Assembly (NCBI GenBank): GCA_016193585.1
Contig: JACPRW010000001.1
Span: 123,171-157,853, forward strand
Source: Candidatus Aenigmatarchaeota archaeon
Lineage (GTDB): Archaea; Aenigmatarchaeota; Aenigmatarchaeia; GW2011-AR5
Reading direction: 5' to 3'
DNA length: 34,683 nt
The notes under the pieces were generated by a model that did no database searches, was not told where the DNA came from, and worked only from the letters and a program-made list of their open reading frames with translations. The translations under genes and the position numbers were made by a program. Shown here piece after piece: positions 7,002 through 14,026 of this stretch. Within the stretch, counting starts at the first letter, position 1. Each line of letters starts with the position of its first letter.

Positions 7002-7905
7002 CAGCCTCCTCGGCAGTGGCAATGGCAGGGGTTGAAAGTTCTTTCGCATTGTTAATTTCCTTAAATATGCTCTTTGCCCGCGGGCTGTTCAATGTCCTGC
7101 GGTTGTCGCTGACAATGAAATCTACGCCGTTCACCGTAGCAGCAGCCACTATTTCACAGTCTTCAATCGTCATTTTTACGTTTTCTTCCTTAAACTTGCT
7201 GAAATAGTCCTCAGCCAGACTCGTTATGCTTTCGTCAGTCCTGATTTCTGCTGTCATTGCAGCGGCATAGAGCTTGAGCGTTCTGGCTTTCGTATCATTG
7301 TGCGGGTTCCTCTCCAGCTCTGCTCTGATGACATCGTAGCCAAAGACCCGAAGTCGTGGGTGTTCGTTGCGTTGCTCATCAATAACAAGTGCAATAAGCA
7401 TTGCTGCCTTTTCGTCCTCAAGAGCCCAACCGTATGTGTTCGTATCAAGCAGGATACGACGTGTAACGCCTTCAGGAAACCACAGTTTTATTTCAACGTC
7501 CGCCTCCTCCATCGTGCCTGAAGCATGAACGAGGTTGCGAATGGAGCGCTTCTCCTTGTCCGCGCGCTCCTTCGAATCATCGCCAAGGTCGCCGCGTATC
7601 GTCCCTTTCTCCGCCTTCGAGGGATCGGTTGCGCCGGTTATTTTCCTGACAGTGGCTATGGCATTCTCCCCCTCAAGAACGCACGCGATGACTTCAGATT
7701 CCATCATGTACGCTTCCAGAACGGGATAGAAATCCTTGTGCACGTGCGCCGCGTAGTGTGTCCGGAGCAGGCTTGTCGTTGCCTTCATCTCCTTTTTCGC
7801 CACGACGCGCAGCCCCGCCTTCACGTAGCGGCCGAGTATGGCTTCGCCGAGCTTCCGCTCCATGCCGTCAGGCTTGATGATGACGAGCGTGCGTTCCACT
7901 GGCAT
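6982..7905 (-). CDS. ndk: Nucleoside diphosphate kinase fused to a PIN domain
   Basis: One 307-residue frame joins two domains. Residues 1-146 are an NDK, which transfers phosphate between nucleoside tri- and diphosphates: VIIKPDGMERK, the GATDPSKAEKGTIRGD block, and the phospho-accepting H127 in NLVHASG, where most relatives have HGS. Residues about 148-307 form a PIN domain with its acidic site: D154 (ILLDTNT), E196 (IRAELER), D249 (EDCEIVAAA) and D267 (IVSDNRR). I start at ATG 7905 because homologs begin there and TATA-like GCTTAAATTA lies 21-31 bases upstream; the longer frame runs through the neighbour. No stop or restart lies between the domains. The pairing with infB is a conserved archaeal context. 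Confidence 0.9.
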   Translation of the reverse strand: MPVERTLVIIKPDGMERKLGEAILGRYVKAGLRVVAKKEMKATTSLLRTHYAAHVHKDFYPVLEAYMMESEVIACVLEGENAIATVRKITGATDPSKAEKGTIRGDLGDDSKERADKEKRSIRNLVHASGTMEEADVEIKLWFPEGVTRRILLDTNTYGWALEDEKAAMLIALVIDEQRNEHPRLRVFGYDVIRAELERNPHNDTKARTLKLYAAAMTAEIRTDESITSLAEDYFSKFKEENVKMTIEDCEIVAAATVNGVDFIVSDNRRTLNSPRAKSIFKEINNAKELSTPAIATAEEAVTTFSF

Positions 7906-7930
7906 GAGGTGTATTTTGAAGAACAATAAT

Positions 7931-8758
7931 TTAAGCTTGCTTCGTGAGTTTCGCCACGAAAAACCCGCCGGTGCCGTTGTGCTGCGGGTAGATGCGCATG
8001 CACTGTGCAACCCGGGAATCAAATTCCTTTCCATCCCATGAGCGTATGCCTCCTGCATGATGAATGTTTGCATGTATGGCTACTGGAACGGCATCAGTGT
8101 GTTTCTTCAAGAGAAAATCCACAACTCCCTCGTTTTCTTCTGGTGCAAAGGTACATGCCGAGTAGACAAGGGTGCCGTCATAAGCAAGCATATCGAATGC
8201 ATGTGCGATGAGCTTCTTCTGTTTCTTTGCGAGGAATTTCACGTGCCGTTCGCTCCACGTCCTGAAGAGCTTCTCCTTCTTGTTTACCATGCCCTCGCCG
8301 CTGCACGGCGCGTCGAGCAGAATCTTGTTGAACGAGCCTTCAAGCTTCCTTCCGGAGATGTTGGAAATGCTGCAGTTCAGCGAGAAGCGGTTCACGAGCG
8401 CTTGCAGCCGCCTGAGCCTGGTGCGGTTGATGTCATTGGCGGCGATGTGCGCCTTGTTTTCCGTGAGAAACGACAGGATGTACGTCTTTATTCCCGGCGC
8501 CGCGCACATGTCAAGGATGCGGTCGCCGGGCTTCGGGCCGAGCGCGAGGCATGGCACGATGGAAACAGGGTCGAAGACGGGATGATTGCCTTTATGCTCG
8601 ATATCAGGAGGGATGAAATATGCATCACTGCACCATGGGACGTGTTTCAAAGGTAACGTTTCTCGTGCAACGATACATTTCCGCGTCCTCTGGCTGTAGA
8701 TGCTTTCATCAAGACCGAGCAATTCCAGCCGCTGCTTCAGTTTCTCAGGGATGGGCAT
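7931..8758 (-). CDS. NSUN-family RNA (cytosine-5) methyltransferase
   Basis: An AdoMet-dependent m5C methyltransferase of the NOL1/NOP2/Sun family acting on tRNA or rRNA. The 275-residue protein has motif I DMCAAPGIKT (83-92), the acidic end of the next strand AANDINRTR, motif IV LLDAPCSGEGM with C152, and motif VI YSACTFAPEENE with the catalytic C202. Relatives usually have STCT in motif VI; here it is SACT, with the cysteine kept. The length matches compact archaeal members without an RNA-binding PUA domain, so the substrate cannot be named. A CTATAAATAC box (reverse strand, about 8799-8808) lies about 45 bases upstream of the ATG and overlaps a palindromic element. Confidence 0.92.
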   Translation of the reverse strand: MPIPEKLKQRLELLGLDESIYSQRTRKCIVARETLPLKHVPWCSDAYFIPPDIEHKGNHPVFDPVSIVPCLALGPKPGDRILDMCAAPGIKTYILSFLTENKAHIAANDINRTRLRRLQALVNRFSLNCSISNISGRKLEGSFNKILLDAPCSGEGMVNKKEKLFRTWSERHVKFLAKKQKKLIAHAFDMLAYDGTLVYSACTFAPEENEGVVDFLLKKHTDAVPVAIHANIHHAGGIRSWDGKEFDSRVAQCMRIYPQHNGTGGFFVAKLTKQA

Positions 8759-8803
8759 AGTGACCGACCGGCTTCACTTCGATTTCATATGTCTGCCCGT
8801 ATT

Positions 8804-8854
8804 TATAGTGAACCCACAAAAGATTCCATACATGAATTTGTGGGTTCACCTATA
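8804..8854. repeat. Long hairpin bounded by TATAG...CTATA, overlapping a promoter
   Basis: TATAG plus TGAACCCACAAA (8804-8820) pairs with TTTGTGGGTTCA (8837-8848) and CCTATA, about 17 pairs with one bulged C. The left arm contains the TATA box of the NSUN gene. The right arm runs directly into the next element, sharing its TATAG. The loop (GATTCCATACATGAA) resembles the apex of the first inner hairpin of that neighbour. Confidence 0.65.
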
Positions 8855-8953
8855 GTTCACAAGGAGGTAATACAAGGTGGATTCCATGAATCCACCTGTA
8901 CAGGAGAATCTTCGATTCTCCTCGTATACTTTTTATTTCCTTGTAGAACTATA
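8851..8953 (+). repeat. 103-bp three-stem palindromic element, copy A
   Basis: Outer stem: TATAGTTC+ACAAGGA (8851-8865) pairs with TCCTTGT (8938-8944), a bulged A, and GAACTATA (8946-8953). Two inner hairpins follow: TACA-(A)-GGTGGATTC with GAATCCACC-TGTA (8871-8900), and AGGAGAATC/GATTCTCCT with a TTC loop (8902-8922). A homologous copy of equal length lies inverted at 34573-34675. In the outer stem the three pairs that differ between copies change on both sides, so pairing is kept. No ORF is visible in 8760-9118 apart from these elements. Confidence 0.8.
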
Positions 8954-9118
8954 TCTTGCTGCCTTTCTTTCTTTATTCTATTTCAAGATGTACGTTTTGT
9001 TTTTCATTAGCACACAAGAATTCTGATAATCTCTCTTCGCGCGTACGATTGCGAAGTAAAAGCTTTATAAGTCTTTGTGGCAAAAAGCGTGAAACGAAAC
9101 TGAACAAGGGAACACATC

Positions 9119-9913
9119 ATGCAAAGACCACAACTTGGCAGGTATGCAAAACGGGCTCTTATCACCACAGGGCTTGGCGCTGCGCTGTTTCTGCTGCCGG
9201 TTTCAGGCACGTTTTCTGATGATACCATGGACCGCTATGCGCGCGCGATGGCTGCAGCACAGCAGGAATCTGCAACTGTTGCAGGATATCGCAGGGAAGT
9301 CGCCGCGACAATGGCAGACGGCTCATGGACGCCTGCTAAGCTCGCTCAGCTTTACGAGCGCGTCGGTGAGTGGTCACGACGATATGGCTCTGGCAGGTAC
9401 GATGTATTCGGCGATGATACTACCGCCGTCGATTTTTATGGACAAAACGGCATGGCAGATGCGAGCCGGAAACTCTGGCAGAGCAGGGTGCAAATCGGCG
9501 CGGAACGCGCGAAAGGTCTTGATATTGATAGATACATCGCTGACCAGTTGCACTGTTTTATGGAAGAAACGAAGCTGGAAACCGGCTGTCATCTACCAGA
9601 CGAAGGTAGGGCGATTCGTGACATCCGCCAGGCTATACGCCGTGGCAAGTATAGTGATGCAGACGTCTATGGCTATCTGTGGCACCTCGAGAAGTGGCCC
9701 AGAAGTGCACGCGCCAAGCTTCCCTATCACAATCCGGTGCCAGTTAACCCTGAGCTTGCTGCAGGCATTGACGGCACGCTTGCAGGCGTACAGGAGCTCC
9801 TGACCGACGGAACAAGGTACGAAGCTTTGTGGGAACAGCATATGCAAAACCGCAGAGCATATGTCATATTTCGCTATGGTATGGGCACGCTTCTCGGGGT
9901 TATGGGCATATAG
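9119..9913 (+). CDS. Unknown envelope protein, probably frameshifted near the 3' end
   Basis: A 264-residue ORF with an N-terminal hydrophobic segment (residues about 13-31, ending LLPVSGTFS, likely a signal peptide or anchor), then a polar helical domain with two cysteines (LHCFMEET and ETGCHLP), and the beginning of a second membrane helix (FRYGMGTLLGVMGI) cut by TAG 9911-9913. In the -1 frame the sequence continues IALSLGVTAESKTEESRD and a basic tail to TAA 10020, completing a normal membrane helix and cytoplasmic tail. The intact protein is therefore probably about 299 residues, anchored at both ends. The break is at ATATAG: a base lost there, a sequencing error, or recoding. A TATA box (GCTTTATAAG) lies at 9061-9070. 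I do not recognise the family. Confidence 0.65.
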   Translation: MQRPQLGRYAKRALITTGLGAALFLLPVSGTFSDDTMDRYARAMAAAQQESATVAGYRREVAATMADGSWTPAKLAQLYERVGEWSRRYGSGRYDVFGDDTTAVDFYGQNGMADASRKLWQSRVQIGAERAKGLDIDRYIADQLHCFMEETKLETGCHLPDEGRAIRDIRQAIRRGKYSDADVYGYLWHLEKWPRSARAKLPYHNPVPVNPELAAGIDGTLAGVQELLTDGTRYEALWEQHMQNRRAYVIFRYGMGTLLGVMGI

Positions 9914-10016
9914 CGCTTAGCCTTGGCGTTACCGCAGAATCAAAGACAGAGGAATCACGCGATGTAGAACAGCAACCAGCACAACCTGCACGCAACAATC
10001 GTGCATCAAGAAGGAG

Positions 10017-10343
10017 CTAATCCGTCAGCTCAATCTCAATATTAACTTCCCGCGGTATCCTGATGCGCGTTATCTGCCGGAGCACGCGCTCGTTCGCGCC
10101 GACGTCAAGGACGCGCTTGTGGACGCGCAATTCCCATGTTTCCCAGTTGCCTCCGCCGCCTCCGCGGTGCATGCCGTCGCCGCACGGCGTCCGCATGACC
10201 GGCACGCGGAGCTTCTTGGTGGGCATCGGAATGGGGCCTGCAACGGAAACGCCGAGCTTCTCGGCTATGTCCTTGATCTCAAGGCATACGCCATCCAGTT
10301 CTTTCGGGTCCTTCCCGGTCAGCTTTATCCGCGCTGTCTGCAT
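10017..10343 (-). CDS. rps10: Ribosomal protein uS10
   Basis: The small-subunit protein S10. The 108-residue product begins MQTARIKLTGKDP and contains VAGPIPMPTKKLRVPV, WELRVHKRVLDV and IRIPREVNIEIEL, all diagnostic of archaeal/eukaryal S10. I chose ATG 10343 over an upstream start because homologs begin here and a GTTTAATAAGATA TATA element lies about 30 bases before it. Archaeal S10 is usually about 102 residues; the extra length is a short glycine run (HRGGGGGNW) in the loop before WELRVHKR. The gene follows EF-1alpha on the same strand, a conserved archaeal pairing, but two zinc-ribbon genes now separate them. Its 3' end overlaps the tail of the gene on the other strand by a few bases. 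Confidence 0.96.
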   Translation of the reverse strand: MQTARIKLTGKDPKELDGVCLEIKDIAEKLGVSVAGPIPMPTKKLRVPVMRTPCGDGMHRGGGGGNWETWELRVHKRVLDVGANERVLRQITRIRIPREVNIEIELTD

Positions 10344-10401
10344 GGATGCATCACGTTCCACTATCAATAGGTATCTTATTAAACAGCAAGTAAGTATAAA
10401 A

Positions 10402-10630
10402 ATGTTGTTCCTCATCACGAGCTTGCCTCGCTCATCGACAACGTGACGCTGCTTGACGCATACGGAGGAATGCGCACCTCGTCATTGCGGACAGGAACTT
10501 TCAATGCTTCGGCGGCCACCTGAAGGATGCGGAAGTCGCAGTGACCGTTGAAATCGTGCTTGCAGAAGTGAAGGGAACGGTGAAACGGAAGTCCGAGGAC
10601 GACATCGGCCTCAACCTGTTCGACTTATAG
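10402..10630 (+). pseudogene. Degraded small ORF with frameshifts
   Basis: Three segments in different frames read as one protein: a possible leaderless start MLFLI at ATG 10402 after TATTAAAC; then HELASLIDNVTLLDAYGG; then, after a shift near 10464-10470, NAHLVIADRNFQCFGGHL and a beta-rich, charged tail to EDDIGLNLFDL and TAG 10628-10630. No single frame is open throughout. This stretch lies between the rps10 promoter and the zinc-ribbon gene and is otherwise gene-free. I do not recognise the parent family; it could also be a gene broken by assembly errors. Confidence 0.4.
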
Positions 10631-10906
10631 CGTCGCTTGTTTTCGCGGACTTCCCGATAGTGGATGAAGGGCGCTGGCATTCGACGGGGTAACTGAGGAG
10701 GCAGTATACGTTTGCGCCAAAACTCCTTGGAGTCTAGACATCGCGCGCTCAAACGCGGCGATGTACAGCGGCCTCTCATTGACAGGCGGCTCGCGGCCGC
10801 ACTGGAGGCAGGCGACTTCGTAACCGCTTGGGTCGTCGATCAGGCTTGTTCTGTCTACGTTGAAAGAGTAAGGGCATTCCCGGCATCCCTTGATTGCGAA
10901 GAGCAT
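10625..10906 (-). CDS. Small zinc-ribbon protein, paralog 1
   Basis: A 93-residue protein starting MLFAIKGCRECPYSF. Two CxxC pairs (CREC near residue 8 and CLQC near 32) should bind one zinc ion as a ribbon; a helix and a basic Ser/Pro-rich tail (SGSPRKQATL) follow. It aligns by eye with the next gene upstream (10950-11234): same length, same CxxC spacing, and ER/AxxR helix. Together they look like a tandem duplication inserted between EF-1alpha and uS10. TATA-like GATAAAAAG lies about 25 bases before ATG 10906, so this copy may have its own promoter. Such ribbons often bind RNA, ribosomes or polymerase; which one applies here is unknown. Confidence 0.7.
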   Translation of the reverse strand: MLFAIKGCRECPYSFNVDRTSLIDDPSGYEVACLQCGREPPVNERPLYIAAFERAMSRLQGVLAQTYTASSVTPSNASALHPLSGSPRKQATL

Positions 10907-10949
10907 ACGGGTACATTCTTGCAAAACTTTTTATCTGATAGATAGGTCG

Positions 10950-11234
10950 TTACGCAGCCCGCTTGCGGGGCCTTCCCCTGTTAGGCATAGGGCCGCTGTA
11001 ACGAGGCTGTGGGGTGTGTATTTCAAGCCCTCTGCTTTTCAATTCAGCTGCAAAAACTTCTTTCGCACGTTCTGCATGTTCCTTGTAGGCTGGGCGGCCG
11101 CAATTGAAACACGCATCGTCAGCGATATACACCACAGAAACGTTTGCCTGCTGGTGAATTGTTGACCTGCTGGCAACGGTCACATAGACGGTGCCATGGC
11201 ATTTCTCGCACCCGCCGATAAAATAGTAATTCAT
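10950..11234 (-). CDS. Small zinc-ribbon protein with basic tail, paralog 2
   Basis: A 94-residue protein starting MNYYFIGGCEKCHGTVYV. CEKC and CFNC form a predicted zinc ribbon with about 30 residues between them, followed by an amphipathic helix (KEHAERAKEVFAAELKSRG) and a tail ending NRGRPRKRAA, an AT-hook-like GRP core. Its ATG is 17 bases after the EF-1alpha stop, so it is probably in the same transcript. The longer upstream frame overlaps EF-1alpha and is less likely. It resembles the downstream gene at 10625-10906 closely enough to be a paralog. A role in translation is suggested by location only. Confidence 0.75.
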   Translation of the reverse strand: MNYYFIGGCEKCHGTVYVTVASRSTIHQQANVSVVYIADDACFNCGRPAYKEHAERAKEVFAAELKSRGLEIHTPQPRYSGPMPNRGRPRKRAA

Positions 11235-11250
11235 TATGAGAGGAAAAGAA

Positions 11251-12519
11251 TCACGCAGGCACCGTATCGATGCAGATGCCCGCGGCAACGGTCTGTCCCA
11301 TGTCCCTGATGGCGAAGCGCGCCATTTCTGGTATCTCGGACTGCTTCTCGATGATCATCGGCTTGGTCGGCACCACCTTGATGATGGCTGCATCACCCGT
11401 CTTGATGTAGTCAGGGTGCTCAGCCACTGCAGCGCCGGTCTTCGGGTCTATCTTCTTGACGATTTCAGTGACCGTGCACGCAATCTGTGCGGTGTGCACG
11501 TGGAACACTGGCGTGTACCCTTTGCTGATGACCGACGGATGATTGAGCACAATAATCTGGGCGGTGAACTCCTTGACCGGCTTTGCCGGCTTGTCAGGAT
11601 GGCAGACGATGTCGCCGCGCTTGATGTTTTTCTTGTCGACGCCACGGACGTTGAAGCCGATGTTGTCGCCGGGCCGCGCTTCCGGGATGATTTCGTGGTG
11701 CATCTCAATCGATTTCACTTCTCCCTGCACGTTCGACGGCATGAAGAGAATCTTGTCGTTCGCCTTCATGATGCCGGTCTCCACCCTGCCCACAGGCACG
11801 GTGCCAACGCCGGTGATCGAGTAGACGTCCTGTATCGGCAACCTGAGCGGCTTGTCGATAGGCTGGTCAGGCAATTTGAAGTTGTCGAGCGCCTCGACGA
11901 GCGTCGGACCCTTGTACCACGGCATCTTGTCGCTTTTCTTCGCGACGTTGTCGCCAATGTAGCCCGAGGTAGGAACGAACTGGATTTCCTCGACCTTGAA
12001 GCCAACGCCCCTGAGGAGCTTGGTCATCGCCTCCTTGGTCGCGAGGTACGCCTTCTCGTCGTAGTTCATGGCGTCCATTTTGTTGATGGCGACCACGACC
12101 TGGCCGACGCCGAGCACGCGCGCAAGGTACGCATGTTCCTTCGTCTGGTCCTGGAGTCCTTCTTTGGCGCTGCAGACGAGGATTGCCGCATCTGCCTGGC
12201 TGGTGCCGGTTATCATGTTCTTGACGAAGTCCCGGTGGCCAGGTGCGTCGATGATAGTATAATAGAACTTCTGTGTATCGAACTTCTGGTGCATGATGTC
12301 GATGGTCAGTCCTCGTTCACGCTCTTCCTTGAGGCGGTCCATGACGAACGCGAACTCGAACGTTTCCTTCTTCAGCTCCTTGGCGAGGTCCTTGAGCTTG
12401 CGCATGGCATCGTCCCTGATGTTGCCCGTATCATAGAGCAGCCGGCCGACGAGCGTCGATTTGCCGTGGTCGACGTGACCGATAGTTACCAAGTTCATGT
12501 GTGGTTTCTTGTCTGCCAT
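11251..12519 (-). CDS. tuf: Elongation factor 1-alpha (aEF-Tu)
   Basis: A GTPase that delivers aminoacyl-tRNA to the ribosomal A site. The 422-residue product shows G1 GHVDHGKST (14-22), the effector stretch ERERGLTID (about 66-74), G3 DAPGHRDF (91-98), G4 NKMD (146-149) and the three-domain layout of archaeal EF-1alpha (domain 2 [18 protein letters not shown]; domain 3 ending [10 protein letters not shown]). The start is decided by GGAGGT at 12529-12534, which is nine bases from ATG 12519 but abuts the earlier ATG at 12528. The gene leads a run to two zinc ribbons and rps10. Confidence 0.98.
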   Translation of the reverse strand: MADKKPHMNLVTIGHVDHGKSTLVGRLLYDTGNIRDDAMRKLKDLAKELKKETFEFAFVMDRLKEERERGLTIDIMHQKFDTQKFYYTIIDAPGHRDFVKNMITGTSQADAAILVCSAKEGLQDQTKEHAYLARVLGVGQVVVAINKMDAMNYDEKAYLATKEAMTKLLRGVGFKVEEIQFVPTSGYIGDNVAKKSDKMPWYKGPTLVEALDNFKLPDQPIDKPLRLPIQDVYSITGVGTVPVGRVETGIMKANDKILFMPSNVQGEVKSIEMHHEIIPEARPGDNIGFNVRGVDKKNIKRGDIVCHPDKPAKPVKEFTAQIIVLNHPSVISKGYTPVFHVHTAQIACTVTEIVKKIDPKTGAAVAEHPDYIKTGDAAIIKVVPTKPMIIEKQSEIPEMARFAIRDMGQTVAAGICIDTVPA

Positions 12520-12528
12520 ATGCTTCAT

Positions 12529-12534
12529 ACCTCC
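12529..12534 (-). promoter_or_regulatory. Strong Shine-Dalgarno of EF-1alpha
   Basis: GGAGGT, read on the reverse strand. It leaves nine bases to ATG 12519 and none to ATG 12528, so it selects the shorter start. This is one of few strong sites in a window where many first genes look leaderless. Confidence 0.7.
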
Positions 12535-12571
12535 TTCGCAATAATCGCCAATGCAGTAGCTACAACCTATA

Positions 12572-12590
12572 AGCGAATCTTTTTAAGCTT
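12572..12590. promoter_or_regulatory. Divergent TATA region between EF-1alpha and a small ORF
   Basis: An AT-rich stretch around TTTTTAAGCTTTT serves both directions: GCTTAAAAAG about 50 bases upstream of the EF-1alpha SD on the reverse strand, and CTTTTTAAGC about 25-30 bases before ATG 12607 on the forward strand. Confidence 0.5.
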
Positions 12591-12606
12591 TTCACAAAAT
12601 TGTAGC

Positions 12607-12816
12607 ATGATTTCTATGCACAGGGTGTTTGATGAATTCAGCAGACAAACCGGTAGCCTGAGGTACATCGGCAACCATCCGGAAAAAGGCACTAAGATAT
12701 ACAGGCATGCGGACGGCACGTATTTCGGGGAAACGACATCGCTCGTTGACGGCAGGAAACTATACACCGAAATCGCTGAACGGTTTGTTCCCGGCAGTCT
12801 TAAAAGACCGGAATAA
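12607..12816 (+). CDS. Small unknown protein
   Basis: A 69-residue ORF starting MISMHRVFDEFSRQTGSL. It is polar, without cysteines or membrane segments, and has a predicted strand-rich middle (IYRHADGTYFGETTSLVDGRKLY) followed by an amphipathic helix. The promoter shared with EF-1alpha sits 25-30 bases upstream, so it may be leaderless and highly expressed. Its stop lies two bases before the 3' end of the convergent rhomboid gene. The family is not recognised. Confidence 0.6.
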   Translation: MISMHRVFDEFSRQTGSLRYIGNHPEKGTKIYRHADGTYFGETTSLVDGRKLYTEIAERFVPGSLKRPE

Positions 12817-12818
12817 TC

Positions 12819-13427
12819 CTACAGGTATTCATCTTCCCACCTATCCAGTTCCTTGTCTGACACCGCTGTGGCCTTCTGACGTTTGTGCCGCTCTTCGGGG
12901 AACGTTTTCTTATAATATAGACCAAACAGCAGGCCGGCGGCAAGCCCTCCAAGGTGTGCCGCGTTCGCGATGTCACCGGGGTTGAACATGCCGCCGATAT
13001 CGAGGAGCGCCCACACGCCCGCAGCGACAATCATGGGCATGGGGACGCCGAGCGCAAAGACCACCGTGCGCGGCCTGAGAACAGCAAGCGCGCCGATGAC
13101 GCCGAACACCGCGCCTGAAGCGCCAAGCGATGCAGGGTAAAAGAGCGCGGCGGCAACGCCGGCAGCAATGCCACCGACAAAGTACACCGCGAGCCAGCGT
13201 TTCCACCCGATGACACCCTCGAGAACGAGGCCGAACAACGCGAGCGCAACAACGTTCGAAAGGAGGTGGTACAGGCTGCCATGGGCGAACATCGAGGTGA
13301 GCAGCATCCAGGGCCTCGCGGCAACATCTGCAGACCGGAGCACCAGCTCATCAGTAAGGGGAAGCAACGACTGGAGCGCAAAAACAATGCCGAGCGCTGC
13401 AGCAAGGTACAAGGCAACATACTTCAT
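12819..13427 (-). CDS. Rhomboid-family intramembrane serine protease
   Basis: A 202-residue, six-helix membrane protein. The rhomboid signature is complete: SMFAHGSLYHLLSNVVAL (loop 1/TM2 with His and Asn), GASGAVFG with the catalytic S104, and NAAHLGGLAAG with the catalytic H158. It should cleave transmembrane segments of other proteins near the outer face. The tail after the last helix is cytoplasmic and charged (KKTFPEERHKRQK...DRWEDEYL). I start at ATG 13427, two codons inside the longest frame, since MKYVALYL leads straight into TM1. The substrates are unknown. Confidence 0.93.
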   Translation of the reverse strand: MKYVALYLAAALGIVFALQSLLPLTDELVLRSADVAARPWMLLTSMFAHGSLYHLLSNVVALALFGLVLEGVIGWKRWLAVYFVGGIAAGVAAALFYPASLGASGAVFGVIGALAVLRPRTVVFALGVPMPMIVAAGVWALLDIGGMFNPGDIANAAHLGGLAAGLLFGLYYKKTFPEERHKRQKATAVSDKELDRWEDEYL

Positions 13428-13478
13428 ATACATACTCGCGCCGGCTAACTATTTGAATTTCAGAGAACTATAGTTTTC

Positions 13479-13877
13479 ATGGACATAGAGAAAATCCTGA
13501 AAACAGCGCGGACGATAGCTGTCGTCGGCTGTTCCCGCGACCCTGCGAAGGACGCGCACTGCATTCCGGCGTACCTGCAGGGACACGGGTACCGGATTAT
13601 TCCGGTCAACCCCGGTGCGATGGTGATTCTTGGCGAGCGCTGCTATCCGTCGCTGAAGGACATCCCTGGAGCAATTGACATCGTTGACATCTTCAGGCCG
13701 GGCAGCGAAGTTATGGGAATAGTCAGGGAGGCGGTTGCGCTGCAACCAAAACCAAAGGCCATCTGGACGCAGCTCGGCATCAGGGACGACGCGGCGAAAC
13801 AGCTCGCCGAAGCGCACGGCATTGCCTTCGTGCAGGACCGGTGCATCATGGCGGAGCACCAGAAACTTGTCCGTTGA
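13479..13877 (+). CDS. CoA-binding domain protein (YccU-like)
   Basis: A 132-residue single Rossmann-like domain of the CoA_binding_2 type. Key stretches are TIAVVGCSRDPAKDAHCIPAYLQGHGYRIIPVNPG at the N-terminus (nucleotide-binding turn), DIVDIFRP, and IWTQLGIRDDAAKQLAE...VQDRCIMAEHQKL at the end, matching stand-alone family members in length and order. Relatives bind coenzyme A or a similar nucleotide; no enzymatic activity is generally assigned. It is divergent from the rhomboid gene across a 50-base AT-rich gap. The conserved cysteine in DRCIMAEH is present. Confidence 0.9.
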   Translation: MDIEKILKTARTIAVVGCSRDPAKDAHCIPAYLQGHGYRIIPVNPGAMVILGERCYPSLKDIPGAIDIVDIFRPGSEVMGIVREAVALQPKPKAIWTQLGIRDDAAKQLAEAHGIAFVQDRCIMAEHQKLVR

Positions 13878-13902
13878 CGTATATGCTGTCGTTCAGCAAT
13901 AC

Positions 13903-13911
13903 TTTTATAGC
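13903..13911 (+). promoter_or_regulatory. TATA box of the CxxC micropeptide
   Basis: CTTTTATAG lies 25-33 bases before ATG 13936. It supports transcription of the very short ORF that follows. Confidence 0.5.
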
Positions 13912-13935
13912 GGCGGTTTCATAGAGAAGAGCACC

Positions 13936-14025
13936 ATGTTTGAAGAGGTGACGCGTATGCCCAAAGGAAAGAAAGCAAAGCCGGTGAAAAAATCATCGAA
14001 GAAGAACGTCTGCGAGTTCTGCTGA
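13936..14025 (+). CDS. Lysine-rich micropeptide ending in CxxC
   Basis: A 29-residue ORF (MFEEVTRMPKGKKAKPVKKS and on to NVCEFC) or, from the ATG at 13957, 22 residues. The second start has GAGGTG six bases upstream, a fair Shine-Dalgarno. The product is mostly Lys and ends exactly in CEFC, a possible thiol or metal site at the C-terminus. It has a TATA box and sits next to the CcdA/ATP-cone genes (opposite strand). It parallels the 12-residue peptide at 25511-25549 that ends in CC. The function is unknown. Confidence 0.5.
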   Translation: MFEEVTRMPKGKKAKPVKKSSKKNVCEFC

Positions 14026-14026
14026 C

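Noticed and set aside
9119-9913. Programmed -1 frameshift
   Set aside because: No X-XXY-YYZ heptamer at the junction; a lost base or sequencing error is simpler, so this is kept only as an open alternative.
11236-12816. Very long plus-strand frame (526 codons) opposite EF-1alpha
   Set aside because: It is the antisense of a certain gene; only its last 70 codons, after the EF-1alpha promoter, look coding, and these are annotated separately.
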